64,000 nucleotides of DNA from Empedobacter stercoris (GTDB lineage Bacteria; Bacteroidota; Bacteroidia; Flavobacteriales; Weeksellaceae): contig NZ_CP104209.1 in NCBI RefSeq assembly GCF_025244765.1, forward strand, positions 2,176,501 to 2,240,500, read 5' to 3'. Positions within the stretch are counted from its first letter, which is position 1; each line of letters begins with the position of its first letter. The translations under genes were made by a program, and so were the position numbers. This document shows positions 53,973 through 63,678 of this stretch, piece by piece. The notes beneath the pieces were generated by a model that had not been told where the DNA came from, ran no database searches, and was given only the letters and a program-made list of their open reading frames with translations.

Positions 53973-55634
53973 TTATTTAATAATTTTTTCTAATATCTTT
54001 TGCGTGATTAGATAAGTTGGTTTTACACCTGTTAATCCTAAGCCACCTGAAGCCAATGTACTTCCTGTTTCTAACGGATTATCCGAAGCGTAATAAGCAT
54101 ACATCACTTTAACATCTTTATCGATATGATGTCTAATTTTAGATGCTACCTGAATTGCTTTTTGGTAATGAGCTCCCTCCATTTCTAATCCAATTGCTTG
54201 GAAAGACGAATTTTTAAAATATTCTAAAACGTCTTTGTTCTGCAATGATGTTCCTAAAACCGAAATCATAGGTCCTTCGTACACTCCTAAACCTTGGCCT
54301 TCGAAATCTGCAGCTGATAATTCGTTATCAAAAACATAGTTATCTGTTGTACCTTCGAAAACGTGGGCTGTCGCAATCATGATATCACCTTTTATTCCTT
54401 CAAGAATTCCAGCTTTACCCATAATCGCAACAGATTTCACATTCATTTTGAACTTTGCATCATCAACTTTATACGGTTTTAATAACTCGTCCATCGCTTC
54501 GAATGCTTGTTCACCAAATGCATAATCCATTACAATAATCACTTCATTATTCTTATCTTTTGCATAAGAAAATGCTGAGTTTGCTATGTTTACTTTCGAT
54601 AAATCAATAATTTGAACATCGATATTTGTTCCTGATTGATCTTTGATGTAAACTAAGCCATTTTGTTGTGTGTATTCATTTAACGAATCGCGAAGCATTT
54701 TGTTATTTGCAGCACTTAAATCTTCGTAAATTTCTACACCATCGTTTTTGTATTTTCTTTTCAATCCATCATATGCGTACAACATATTCGATACACTGTG
54801 CATATTTGCAGAGATGATATGAATGTTTTTATCTTGAAGATTATTTTCGAATAATACACGTTTGATGGCATTTGCCCATTTTTCTCCAATCATATGGTGA
54901 CCAATCGATTCACGCAAAGTTGAAGTGAATGTAATTTCGCGTTTTTTTGTACCGATACGATCTTGTTGACTTGTGTAACCCATCCAATAAACGATGCGGA
55001 AAAAACGATCTTTATCATTAGAAGTTCCAAAATATTCGTGAATATCTTGCGTTTCTTCAAATGTTCTTCCTAAAATCGTCGATAAATGCATCAAGGCAAC
55101 TTCACGCTCTTTACGAGAAATTTCAGCCTCATTAAAAACGACATTTTCGATGAATTCCCATGCTCTACTTTTAGAAAGAGTTTCGTTACTAAACGCTCTG
55201 TTTCTAATTTTATCTGCTTCGTTGTATAAAAACGTTAAGTGCGTTAATACATCATAAATATCAGAACGACCACGTGAAATTTCGATATTCATTTGATCAT
55301 CATCAATTCTGTAGCAAAAACGACGGCGTTTGGCAGGAATAATAGGTGTAAAAATTGAACGATCGTAACCTTCATCCGATGTAAAAGACACATAAGGTGT
55401 TTCTACAATTCCTTCTGGTAAACGATCTAAAACGTACATCAATCCGCTTAGTTCTACTTTGTTTGGATCTGTCATCGATCCGTAAATTTCAGGATTAATT
55501 TCGAATAATAAGTTTCTTAGCATTTTTCCAGGTGCACCAGATGGACGGTACACTCCTCTATGAAATAAATGACGCATAGAGATGTATAATCTTTCAATAG
55601 CGTCAGTAGATCTTCTTGCTCTTGTTATAGACAT
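53973..55634 (-). CDS. Conserved Bacteroidota protein (DUF6909-like) with nucleoside-phosphorylase-like C-terminus
   Basis: 553 residues, no signal peptide. The N-terminal part (about 1-330) starts SITRARRSTDAIERLYISMRHLFHRGVYRPSGAPGKMLRNLLFEINPEIYGSM and is conserved in Bacteroidota without known function. The C-terminal part (about 330-553) has features of the phosphorylase/nucleosidase fold: VAIMGKAGILEGIKGDIMIATAHVFEG and AIGLEMEGAHYQKAIQVA, where the MEGA segment matches the ribose-binding Met-Glu of these enzymes. The DUF number is from memory. Between the oxidoreductase and DUF3109 genes, 7 bases after the latter. Confidence 0.75.
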   Translation of the reverse strand: MSITRARRSTDAIERLYISMRHLFHRGVYRPSGAPGKMLRNLLFEINPEIYGSMTDPNKVELSGLMYVLDRLPEGIVETPYVSFTSDEGYDRSIFTPIIPAKRRRFCYRIDDDQMNIEISRGRSDIYDVLTHLTFLYNEADKIRNRAFSNETLSKSRAWEFIENVVFNEAEISRKEREVALMHLSTILGRTFEETQDIHEYFGTSNDKDRFFRIVYWMGYTSQQDRIGTKKREITFTSTLRESIGHHMIGEKWANAIKRVLFENNLQDKNIHIISANMHSVSNMLYAYDGLKRKYKNDGVEIYEDLSAANNKMLRDSLNEYTQQNGLVYIKDQSGTNIDVQIIDLSKVNIANSAFSYAKDKNNEVIIVMDYAFGEQAFEAMDELLKPYKVDDAKFKMNVKSVAIMGKAGILEGIKGDIMIATAHVFEGTTDNYVFDNELSAADFEGQGLGVYEGPMISVLGTSLQNKDVLEYFKNSSFQAIGLEMEGAHYQKAIQVASKIRHHIDKDVKVMYAYYASDNPLETGSTLASGGLGLTGVKPTYLITQKILEKIIK

Positions 55635-55641
55635 AAAATTT

Positions 55642-56220
55642 TTACTTTTTTTGGTTGTTTAATTCTTCTTGAATGGCCATTAATTCATCATACCATTCTT
55701 GCCCAAACTTTCGGACCAATGAATCTTTAGCAAACGTTGCGACATTTACTTTCAATTCTTTTCCTAAGGTACAAGCATCTGCACAAATATCCCACACATG
55801 ATAGTTGACAGAAGTGAAATTTGAATATTCCTTAATACGAACTGGATATAAATGACACGAAATGGGCTTTTTGTAATCCACTTTTCCGTCTTCGTAGGCT
55901 TTTTCTATTCCACATTTCGAAAAACCATTTTCTTCGAATACCAAATAGGCACATTCGCGATTATTAACCAAAGGCGTTACCCAATCGCCATCGGTATCCA
56001 TTGTGTACTTACCTTCTTGCTCAATCACCGCAATTCCTTCGGGACGCAAATAAGGTTTTACATCTTCATAAATATCGTCTAATATTGTTAATTCGTCTTC
56101 ATCTAAAGGTGCACCAGCGTCACCTTCTACACAACAAATCCCTTTACATTTGTTTAGATTACAAACAAAATCTTCATTTAGTAGTTCTTCAGATACAAGG
56201 GTCTTTCCTATTTGGAACAT
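55642..56220 (-). CDS. DUF3109 family cysteine-rich protein
   Basis: 192 residues with clustered cysteines: CNLNKCKGICCVEGDAGAPL near the N-terminus, CAYL and CGIEKAYEDG in the middle, ISCHLYPVRI, and CADACTLG. The pattern marks the DUF3109/YkgJ-like metal-binding group, which probably binds zinc or an iron-sulfur cluster; its function is unknown. First gene of a minus-strand row including the 553-residue protein. Confidence 0.87.
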   Translation of the reverse strand: MFQIGKTLVSEELLNEDFVCNLNKCKGICCVEGDAGAPLDEDELTILDDIYEDVKPYLRPEGIAVIEQEGKYTMDTDGDWVTPLVNNRECAYLVFEENGFSKCGIEKAYEDGKVDYKKPISCHLYPVRIKEYSNFTSVNYHVWDICADACTLGKELKVNVATFAKDSLVRKFGQEWYDELMAIQEELNNQKK

Positions 56221-56293
56221 ATGTTACATTAAATTTTGTAACATGCAAAGATACGGATTATTCCTCAGAAAAATGTAATTTTGTAAAAGAATA

Positions 56294-58030
56294 ATGGATA
56301 ATTTACTTTCAAAAATCAATCATCCTAAGGAACTTAGGGCTATTGAAACGTCTCAATTAAATCAGTTAGCTTATGAGATGCGAGAATTTATTTTGGATAC
56401 TTTAAGCGTAAAACCGGGTCATTTAGGCGCGAGTTTAGGTGTGATCGAATTGACAATAGCTTTGCATTATCATTACAATACACCAAATGATTTGTTGATT
56501 TGGGATGTTGGACATCAATGTTATCCACATAAAATTTTGACTGGTCGAAAAGAAGTTTTTGATTCGCTTCGTCAAAAAGATGGCGTTTCTGGTTTTCCAA
56601 CTCGTTTAGAAAGTGAATTTGATACGTTTGGAACAGGGCATTCTTCTACTTCAATTTCTGCAATTGTTGGTATGGCAACTGCGGATAAAATCAATCAAAT
56701 CAATAGAAAACATATCGCCATTATTGGTGATGCTTCGATAACATCTGGAATGAGTTTGGAAGCGTTGAACCATCTTGGTTCAACCAATTTAGATGTTTTA
56801 GTGATTTTGAATGACAATGATATCGGAATTGATCCTTCGGTTGGTGGTTTGAAAAAACATTTTAAATCATTAGAAAATCAATCCGAAAATATTTTCACCA
56901 ATTTTGGTTTAAATTTTATTGGAACAATCGATGGGCACAACTTTGAGGAATTATTTGATGCTTTTGAAAAAGCAGATTCAATCAAAGGTCCAAAAGTTTT
57001 ACATATCAAAACAACCAAAGGAAAAGGGTACGAACAAGCCGAAATTGATCAAGTAAAATGGCATGCACCAGGTTTATTTAATAAGGAAACAGGTGAAATA
57101 AAATCAAAGAAAAGGGAAAAATCGTATCAAGATGTTTTTGGTGAAACGATGTATCAATTACTTGCAAATAATCCTCAAATTGTAGCGATAACACCTGCAA
57201 TGTTAACAGGAAGTAATTTGGTAAAATGTCATCAAGATTTCCCTAATCGTGTTTTTGATGTTGGAATTGCGGAGCAACACGCAGTGACATTTGCAGCTGG
57301 TTTGGCAACGCAAAATACCGTTCCGTATTGCGTGATTTATTCCACATTTTTACAGCGTGCATACGATCAAGTGATACATGATGTTGCTTTGCAGAATTTA
57401 CCTGTTGTTTTTTGTATCGATCGTGCAGGATTCGTTGGTACAGACGGTGCGACGCATCATGGTTATCTTGATATTGCGTATTTACGCGAAATTCCGAACA
57501 TGATTGTTTCTTCTCCTCGAAACGAAAAAGATTTCAAAAATCTCTTGTATACAGCACAATTCACGAAACATCCTTTTGCAATTCGCTATCCAAAAAATAA
57601 TATCCAAACCTATAATTCTAAAGTCGAAAAAATAGAAATCGGTCAATCTGAAATCATTTTTGAAGGGAATCAAATAGCAATTCTTTCAACTGGTTTAATT
57701 AGTTCTCGAATAGAAGAAATTATCATTCAACATCATCTTCAAGACAAAGTAGCTTTGATTGATTTCCCGTTTATTAAACCTTTAGACGAATGTCGCTTAA
57801 AAGCTATTTCATTGAAATATTCGACTATTTTAACCTTTGAAGATGGAATCAAAAAAGGTGGTTTTGGGAGTGGAGTTTTAGAGTTTCTGAATTCAATTCA
57901 TTACAAAGGAAATATCACCATTAATGGCTATCCAGACGAATTTATCGAACATGCCTCAATTGTTGAATTAGAACAAATGGTTGGATTAGATGATTCATTT
58001 ATTTTCGAAATGATTTTATCTTATTCATAA
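56294..58030 (+). CDS. dxs: 1-deoxy-D-xylulose-5-phosphate synthase
   Basis: Thiamine-diphosphate enzyme starting the MEP isoprenoid pathway from pyruvate and glyceraldehyde-3-phosphate. 578 residues: KPGHLGASLGVIELTIALHYHYNTP, WDVGHQCYPHKILTGR, IIGDASITSGMSLEALNHLG (TPP-binding), VGIAEQHAVTFAAGLA with the catalytic Glu, and CIDRAGFVGTDGATHHGYLDIAYLREIPNM. It is somewhat shorter than the E. coli enzyme, as in other Bacteroidota. Divergent from the DUF3109 gene. Confidence 0.97.
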   Translation: MDNLLSKINHPKELRAIETSQLNQLAYEMREFILDTLSVKPGHLGASLGVIELTIALHYHYNTPNDLLIWDVGHQCYPHKILTGRKEVFDSLRQKDGVSGFPTRLESEFDTFGTGHSSTSISAIVGMATADKINQINRKHIAIIGDASITSGMSLEALNHLGSTNLDVLVILNDNDIGIDPSVGGLKKHFKSLENQSENIFTNFGLNFIGTIDGHNFEELFDAFEKADSIKGPKVLHIKTTKGKGYEQAEIDQVKWHAPGLFNKETGEIKSKKREKSYQDVFGETMYQLLANNPQIVAITPAMLTGSNLVKCHQDFPNRVFDVGIAEQHAVTFAAGLATQNTVPYCVIYSTFLQRAYDQVIHDVALQNLPVVFCIDRAGFVGTDGATHHGYLDIAYLREIPNMIVSSPRNEKDFKNLLYTAQFTKHPFAIRYPKNNIQTYNSKVEKIEIGQSEIIFEGNQIAILSTGLISSRIEEIIIQHHLQDKVALIDFPFIKPLDECRLKAISLKYSTILTFEDGIKKGGFGSGVLEFLNSIHYKGNITINGYPDEFIEHASIVELEQMVGLDDSFIFEMILSYS

Positions 58031-58081
58031 TTTTCGGTACGAGAGTTGTAGTTGCAAACGCATCTCAATAAATAGGACATA

Positions 58082-58576
58082 ATGAAAAAAATAATTAGTT
58101 TATCTTTTATAGCAGTTTTGCTAACGTTGCAATCTTGTGGAACAACAAGTAATATGCAAGAATTCTACACAAAATATGACAATCAGTCTACCGTAATTCC
58201 TTTACCATCTTTTGCGCTAAAATTAGCTGGAAAAGCAGGCGGAGCAGATTTATTTAATTATTTGAAATCAGCTAAAGTTTTTGTAGTTAGCGATGCAGGA
58301 CAAGGAAAGCAAAAACGAATCATGAATGATTTGCAATCGTCAATGCGTGGTGAAAAATACGAAAACTTAGTAAAGTTTAAAGCAAAAGATAGTCGTTTGA
58401 ATATTTCGTTACAAGAAGATGGTGATCGTGTAAAGAAAATGATTTTTGGGATTAATGGCTTTCGTAATGTATTGGTAATTGATTCGAAATTAGATATTCC
58501 ACGAACAGATTTAGATAAAATTTTAGACAAGGTTTCGGCTGAAGATATTGCAGATTTAGCAGATATTTTGAAATAA
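58082..58576 (+). CDS. DUF4252 domain lipoprotein
   Basis: 164 residues with a lipoprotein signal ending TLQSC (Cys about 19). The mature domain has FALKLAGKAGGADLFNYLKSAKVFVVSD, MRGEKYENLVKFKAKDSRLNISLQEDGDRVKKMIFGINGFRNVLVIDSKLDI, the typical DUF4252 sequence, of unknown function and often near sigma-factor genes. Here none is adjacent. Starts 51 bases after dxs. Confidence 0.87.
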   Translation: MKKIISLSFIAVLLTLQSCGTTSNMQEFYTKYDNQSTVIPLPSFALKLAGKAGGADLFNYLKSAKVFVVSDAGQGKQKRIMNDLQSSMRGEKYENLVKFKAKDSRLNISLQEDGDRVKKMIFGINGFRNVLVIDSKLDIPRTDLDKILDKVSAEDIADLADILK

Positions 58577-58582
58577 TATAGG

Positions 58583-58604
58583 AAGCCAGCTAATTTGCTG
58601 GCTT
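58583..58604. terminator. Hairpin between convergent genes
   Basis: AAGCCAGC/GCTGGCTT with a 6-base loop. The tail of the minus-strand lipoprotein gene lies in it. Confidence 0.6.
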
Positions 58605-58961
58605 TATTTCATATACAAGTTTAATAGATTCATCTTTAAAATTATATTCTCTATAATAAATGATCACCTGATGATCTATAAATAATTTTGTATTCTCATA
58701 AAACTTCTTAATATTTAATTTACTATCATCTAAAATGTATAAATCTTTGCATCCATTTTCATTATAAAGAGAAGTCGTGAAATTCTTTTTAGACTTTCGA
58801 GCTTTTTCAGCTAAATAATCTTCTTCAACATAACCTAAACAGCTTTTTCCTATATCGGATAAGCGAATTATCTGAGTCTTTGCTTCAGGCAATTTCACCA
58901 TCAAACAACTATTTGACATAAAAAGGAGAATCATAAATCCTAGAAATCGGTAATTTTTCAT
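58590..58961 (-). CDS. Small lipoprotein, unknown
   Basis: About 123 residues from the ATG at 58961 (another ATG one codon before): signal MKNYRFLGFMILLFMSNSC with lipobox SNSC. The mature part KLPEAKTQIIRLSDIGKSCLGYVEEDYLAEKARKSKKNFTTSLYNENGCKDLYILDDSKL has two more cysteines. No family recognised. ORF extends to 58985 but that start adds no signal features. Confidence 0.65.
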   Translation of the reverse strand: MKNYRFLGFMILLFMSNSCLMVKLPEAKTQIIRLSDIGKSCLGYVEEDYLAEKARKSKKNFTTSLYNENGCKDLYILDDSKLNIKKFYENTKLFIDHQVIIYYREYNFKDESIKLVYEIKPAN

Positions 58962-59038
58962 CATAATGAAATTAATGTTGTACATTAATTAAAAATAGAT
59001 AAATTTTATCTCAAAACAATTCTTCTTAACTTTGTCGC

Positions 59039-59713
59039 ATGAGTGGAAAATTATATTTGGTTCCAACACCAATCGGAAATTTGGGAGATATGACATTTAG
59101 AGCGGTTGATGTGCTAAAAGAATCGGATGTGATTCTTGCTGAAGACACGCGAAATAGTGGTATTTTACTAAAACATTTCGAAATTTCTACTCCAATGCGT
59201 AGTTATCATATGCACAACGAACATCAAGCAACAGAAGATATTATTCGTCAGTTAAAAGATGGTCAAATTATCTCTATTATTACAGATGCTGGAACTCCGG
59301 GTATTTCTGATCCAGGTTATTTGTTAGCGAAAGAGTGTGTTGCAAATGATATTGTTATCGAATGTTTGCCTGGCGCAACTGCTTTTGTTCCTGCTTTGGT
59401 TGTTTCGGGATTACCAAATAACGAATTTACTTTTGTTGGATTTTTACCTGTAAAAAAAGGACGAAAATCTAAATTAGACTCATTAGTAGATGAAAAGAAA
59501 ACAATGATTTTCTACGAATCTCCCCATAAAATAGGACGAACTTTAAAAGATTTAGCTGAAAATTTTGGCGCTGAACGTAAAGCGAGTTTATCACGAGAAA
59601 TTTCTAAAAAGTTTGAAGAAACATTACGTGGAACTTTAACAGAATTGGCTGAAATTGCCGAAAAAAGAAATTTAAAAGGTGAAATGGTTTTGGTTGTTGA
59701 AGGAAATCACTAA
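59039..59713 (+). CDS. rsmI: 16S rRNA (cytidine1402-2'-O)-methyltransferase RsmI
   Basis: SAM-dependent tetrapyrrole-methylase-fold enzyme modifying C1402 of 16S rRNA. 224 residues: LYLVPTPIGNLGDMTFRAVDVLKESDVILAEDTRNSGILLKHF, ISIITDAGTPGISDPGYLLAKEC, PGATAFVPALVVSGLPNNEFTFVGFLP and FYESPHKIGRTLKDLAE. It converges on recJ and overlaps its stop by 4 bases. Confidence 0.96.
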   Translation: MSGKLYLVPTPIGNLGDMTFRAVDVLKESDVILAEDTRNSGILLKHFEISTPMRSYHMHNEHQATEDIIRQLKDGQIISIITDAGTPGISDPGYLLAKECVANDIVIECLPGATAFVPALVVSGLPNNEFTFVGFLPVKKGRKSKLDSLVDEKKTMIFYESPHKIGRTLKDLAENFGAERKASLSREISKKFEETLRGTLTELAEIAEKRNLKGEMVLVVEGNH

Positions 59714-61410
59714 TCGTTGAAACGAATGTCTTTGATGTTTAATTGCCAAGTTCCTTTTCCTTGCCAATAATTCATCCCGATAGTATAAACCATATCAAAC
59801 GATTGACCTTTCTCTAATTTTGGACCAAATTTACCTAATTTGAAACCTATTGCAGGAAATGTAATACGCGTATCTCGTTGATGTACATACAAACGTGCAT
59901 GTTCTTTACCAACTAATCTAAAATCTGTTGCCAATAGATCTTTTGACAGAAAAACAGGATTCATATTTTCTGGACCAAAAGGAGCCATACGCATCACAGA
60001 TTCTAAAAAAGTACGTGTCATATCGTTGAACGATATCTCTTTATCAATCAAAATAGAAGGTGTAAAGTGTTTGCCGTTCGACATTTCTTTTACCGTTTCA
60101 TCAAATTTTATTTTAAACTTCTCGAAGTTTTCTTCTTTCATTGCTAAACCAGCCGCCGCCATATGTCCACCAAATTGAGTTAGCAAATCTTTGTTGGTTG
60201 CAATAGCAGAATGAATATCAAATTCTTGAATAGAACGTGCCGAACCTACTATTTCTCCTTCATTGTTTTTCGTAAATACAATCGTCGGTTTGTAGTACAA
60301 GTCAACTAAACGCGAAGCAACAATTCCTATGACTCCCTTATTCCAAGAAGAATCGTAAACAATTGTCGAATATTTTTCATCTGTATTGATTTGATTTAGT
60401 TGTAATAGCGCATCATGTGTCATGTCAAGGTCCAACGTTTTGCGTTCGTTATTCAAAGAATTTATGTCATTCAGGTATTTACGACAATCTTCTTCGTCTG
60501 TACTCAACATAAAACGAACAGCTTCAGAACCGTGTTTTATTCGTCCAGCGGCATTAATTTTTGGCGCAATTGAAAAAACAACATTCGAAATGTTGACATT
60601 ATTTTTAATATTGGTCGGAATTAATTGTTGAAATGCTAAACGAGGTTCAGAGTTTAATCGTTGTAAACCTGCATAAGCTAAGATGCGATTTTCACCCGTA
60701 ATGGGTACAATATCAGCCGCAATACTTACAGCAACTAAATCTAAAAGTGGTAAAAGATTCTCTTTCGGAAGGTTAAACTTTTCGGTATATGCTTGTGCTA
60801 ATTTAAATCCAACTCCACAGCCGCTCAACTCTTTGTACGGGTAACGGCAACCTTTTTGTTTTGGATCCAAAACAGCATAGGCTTTTGGCACAGAACGATC
60901 TGGTAAATGGTGATCGCAAATAATATAATCTATTTTTTTTGATTGTGCATAGTTGATTTCTTCATGAGCTTTTATGCCACAATCTAACACAATAACCAGT
61001 GAAATGTTATGATCTACAGCAAATTGTATGCTTTGTTGAGAGATGCCATAACCTTCGTTGTTTCGATCTGGAATATAAAAAAAGACTTTCGAGTAGATAG
61101 AAGTCAGAAATTCGTAAAATAATGTTACAGCTGTCGTTCCATCTACATCGTAGTCTCCAAATATTAAGATATTTTCTTCGTCATCTATAGCGTTTTTGAT
61201 ACGCGAAACTGCATCAGACATTCCTTTCATCAAAAAAGGATCATGCAATTCCTTTAAAGAGGGGTTGAAATACGATTTAGCTTGGCTAAAATTCGTTATT
61301 CCACGTTGAGCTAATAAAATAGCAAGAACCTCTGAAATGTTAAGTGATTCTCTTAAATCCTTAATTACCTCAGTTGTGGCTTGTTCTTTTATTTCCCATG
61401 TTTTTTCCAT
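59710..61410 (-). CDS. recJ: Single-stranded-DNA-specific exonuclease RecJ
   Basis: 5'-3' exonuclease of DHH superfamily in recombination and repair. From the ATG at 61410 (566 residues; 15 codons further up is also open): motif I IFGDYDVDGTTAVTLFY, motif II VIVLDCGIKAH, motif III IICDHHLPD, motif IV PLLDLVAVSIAADIVPI, then DHHA1 FGGHMAAAGLAM and the C-terminal OB-fold (about 455-565). Followed on the plus strand by rsmI in convergence. Confidence 0.95.
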   Translation of the reverse strand: MEKTWEIKEQATTEVIKDLRESLNISEVLAILLAQRGITNFSQAKSYFNPSLKELHDPFLMKGMSDAVSRIKNAIDDEENILIFGDYDVDGTTAVTLFYEFLTSIYSKVFFYIPDRNNEGYGISQQSIQFAVDHNISLVIVLDCGIKAHEEINYAQSKKIDYIICDHHLPDRSVPKAYAVLDPKQKGCRYPYKELSGCGVGFKLAQAYTEKFNLPKENLLPLLDLVAVSIAADIVPITGENRILAYAGLQRLNSEPRLAFQQLIPTNIKNNVNISNVVFSIAPKINAAGRIKHGSEAVRFMLSTDEEDCRKYLNDINSLNNERKTLDLDMTHDALLQLNQINTDEKYSTIVYDSSWNKGVIGIVASRLVDLYYKPTIVFTKNNEGEIVGSARSIQEFDIHSAIATNKDLLTQFGGHMAAAGLAMKEENFEKFKIKFDETVKEMSNGKHFTPSILIDKEISFNDMTRTFLESVMRMAPFGPENMNPVFLSKDLLATDFRLVGKEHARLYVHQRDTRITFPAIGFKLGKFGPKLEKGQSFDMVYTIGMNYWQGKGTWQLNIKDIRFND

Positions 61411-61457
61411 CTCTTTAATGTACGTATTTTTTATTAGAGAGAAGGGTAAAAGCAATC

Positions 61458-62207
61458 TTATTTAGATTTATTTGCTTCTTTAACGTATTTGTCTAATGCC
61501 ATTGTCATTGACGGTGTCTGTGGTGTTGGCACCTCAATATCTACACGTAATCCCATCTCTTTTGCTTGATCTGCTGTCGATTTCCCAAAAACTGCTATTC
61601 TCGTATCGTCTTGTACAAATTCTGGAAAATTTTCAAATAAAGATTTAATACCAGAAGGTGTAAAGAAAACAAGAATGTCATATTTTACATCAGACAAATC
61701 TGATAAATCACTTGATACAGTTCTGAACAAAGTTGCTTTTTGCCATGTTAAACCTAAGCTATCTAATAAAGTAGGAACGTTTGGTTTCAAAACATCAGAT
61801 GCGGGTAATAAAAAGTTTTCTTCTTTGTGCTTTTTAAACAAAGGCACCATGTCAGCAAATACTTTTTCTCCAATATAAATTTTACGTTTTCTATAGACTA
61901 TGTATTTTTGTAAATAGAAGGCAATCGCTTCAGATTCACAAAAATATTTCATAGAATCAGGAACGGTAAAACGCATTTCTTCTGCAAGGCGGAAGAAGTG
62001 ATCAATTGCATTTCTACTCGTAAAAATAACTGCAGTAACTTTGCTAAAATCAATCTTTTGTTGTCTAACTTCTTTTGCGTCTATTCCGACAACTTGGATA
62101 AATGGTCTAAAATCAATTTTGATTTTATTACTTTTTTCAATCTCGTAGTATGGCGAGTTCTCCGCCTGAGGCGTTGGTTGTGATACTAATATTGATTTAA
62201 CTTTCAT
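61458..62207 (-). CDS. hemD: Uroporphyrinogen-III synthase family protein
   Basis: 249 residues of the HemD fold: KVKSILVSQPTPQAENSPYYEIEKSNKIKIDFRPFIQVVGIDAKEVRQQKIDFSKVTAVIFTSRNAIDHFFRLAE and DILVFFTPSGIKSLFENFPEFVQDDTRIAVFGKSTADQAKEMGLRVDI, where the TSRNA and TPSG loops match HemD. It would close the tetrapyrrole ring for heme and sirohaem. Bacteroidota often have HemD-like genes next to DUF4271 protein genes, as here (7 bases). Confidence 0.88.
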   Translation of the reverse strand: MKVKSILVSQPTPQAENSPYYEIEKSNKIKIDFRPFIQVVGIDAKEVRQQKIDFSKVTAVIFTSRNAIDHFFRLAEEMRFTVPDSMKYFCESEAIAFYLQKYIVYRKRKIYIGEKVFADMVPLFKKHKEENFLLPASDVLKPNVPTLLDSLGLTWQKATLFRTVSSDLSDLSDVKYDILVFFTPSGIKSLFENFPEFVQDDTRIAVFGKSTADQAKEMGLRVDIEVPTPQTPSMTMALDKYVKEANKSK

Positions 62208-62214
62208 AGTAATT

Positions 62215-62889
62215 TTAGATTACTTTACCAACAATTAACAGCTTTGCTAAAACCATAATAGGTAAAATTTCTAGGGTGCAAAGGTACAAAATATTATAAT
62301 ACCAAATTGATTTATTCTTATGAATTTGTTTGGCGTAAATGCTATAAATCTCAAATATTCTATTCAAAAACAACAAAATAAAACCGATGATGATTAAATA
62401 ATCTTTGTTAATTTGGGTATAAAAAAATAAAAAGCAAATAACTAATAAAAGCAAAACATTTTTAGCGTTTACATAACTCGAACTTTTCATAAAATAGAGA
62501 ATAGAACTAGATTCATAAAATACTTTATAAAAAACGACCTCTATCAATAGTCTGAAAAGCATGATGATACTAATAATTCCAAAGGTTATTCCTAGACGAG
62601 ATAAATAATAAAAGTTGAAATTCGGGAGGTGGTTGTAATTAATGTCAAAATAAGAAACCAATAGTAGACTGATCAATAAAACTGTTACAGCATTTACAAT
62701 AAAACTAAACAGAGTCGTATTATCGTCCGTAAAATTCATGTATTCGTTTTTATTTGTTAGCGTCTTAAAATTTTTCGCAAACAAATATTTTGTCGCACAA
62801 ACCAATAATAAACACATTATCAAAGTAATAAGAATAGTGTCATTGCCAACTGTGTTTTTTCCTATTGAGATTAAATCGTTTGTTTTCAT
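62215..62889 (-). CDS. DUF4271 membrane protein
   Basis: About 224 residues from the ATG at 62889 (frame open to 62943): six to seven membrane helices (about 17-35, 65-82, 97-115, 145-162, 165-185, 200-220), with FYYLSRLGITFGIISIIMLFRLLIEVVFYKVFY and KSSSYVNAKNVLLLLV in the middle. This is the DUF4271 pattern in Bacteroidota; function unknown, constantly linked to hemD-like genes. Seven bases before hemD. Confidence 0.83.
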   Translation of the reverse strand: MKTNDLISIGKNTVGNDTILITLIMCLLLVCATKYLFAKNFKTLTNKNEYMNFTDDNTTLFSFIVNAVTVLLISLLLVSYFDINYNHLPNFNFYYLSRLGITFGIISIIMLFRLLIEVVFYKVFYESSSILYFMKSSSYVNAKNVLLLLVICFLFFYTQINKDYLIIIGFILLFLNRIFEIYSIYAKQIHKNKSIWYYNILYLCTLEILPIMVLAKLLIVGKVI

Positions 62890-62955
62890 AATTTTTTCAA
62901 AAATACAAAACCCTAACAATCTTATAACTATCTTTATGCCCACAAAATTATATTT

Positions 62956-63678
62956 ATGTCGGACAAATTAGTTATTATCCCGACCTATAACGAAAAAGAA
63001 AACATAGAAGCTATAATCCGCGCTGCTTTAGCGGCTGACGGAGCATTTGATGTATTAATTGTTGATGATAGTTCTCCTGATGGAACAAACGAAATTGTAA
63101 AACGTTTAATTCCTGAGTTTAATGGGCGTTTGCATTTAGAAATTCGAACAACAAAAGATGGTTTGGGGCGTGCTTATGTACATGGTTTTAAATGGGCTTT
63201 AGCCAATAATTACGAATTTATTTTCGAAATGGATGCCGATTTTTCTCATAATCCAAATGATTTGCCACGTTTGTATCAAGCTTTGGCTGATGGTGCTGAT
63301 TTAGCAATTGGTTCTCGCTATTCTAATGGCGTTAATGTTGTTAATTGGCCTATGAACAGAGTTTTGTTATCTTATTTTGCTTCAAAATATGTTCGTGTTA
63401 TTACGCGTTTACCTGTTCATGATGCAACAGCAGGATTCGTAGGTTATCGTGCAAATGTTTTAAAAACATTAGATTTAGATAAAATTAAATTTAAAGGTTA
63501 TGGATTTCAGATTGAAATGAAATACAAAACATGGATCAAGAAATTTAAACTAAAAGAAGTCCCTATTATATTTACGGACAGAACGTTGGGAGAGTCAAAA
63601 ATTAGTTCTGATATTATTGGGGAAGCTGTTTTTGGCGTAATTTCGTTGCGAATAAGACATATATTTGGACAATTATGA
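62956..63678 (+). CDS. GT2 family glycosyltransferase, polyprenol monophosphomannose synthase-like
   Basis: 240 residues: LVIIPTYNEKENIEAIIRAAL, VLIVDDSSPDGTNEIV, LGRAYVHGFKWALANNYEFIFEMDADFSHNPNDLPRL with the DxD-type metal motif, LAIGSRYSNGVNVVNWP, VHDATAGFVGYRANVL and the Dpm1-like RTLGESKIS ending. Dpm1 transfers mannose from GDP-mannose to a polyprenyl phosphate. No C-terminal membrane helices. The stop overlaps the next gene's ATG (ATGA). Confidence 0.94.
   Translation: MSDKLVIIPTYNEKENIEAIIRAALAADGAFDVLIVDDSSPDGTNEIVKRLIPEFNGRLHLEIRTTKDGLGRAYVHGFKWALANNYEFIFEMDADFSHNPNDLPRLYQALADGADLAIGSRYSNGVNVVNWPMNRVLLSYFASKYVRVITRLPVHDATAGFVGYRANVLKTLDLDKIKFKGYGFQIEMKYKTWIKKFKLKEVPIIFTDRTLGESKISSDIIGEAVFGVISLRIRHIFGQL

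Noticed and set aside
62738-62971. 77-codon plus-strand ORF before the GT2 gene
   Set aside because: Antisense of the DUF4271 gene start; no support.
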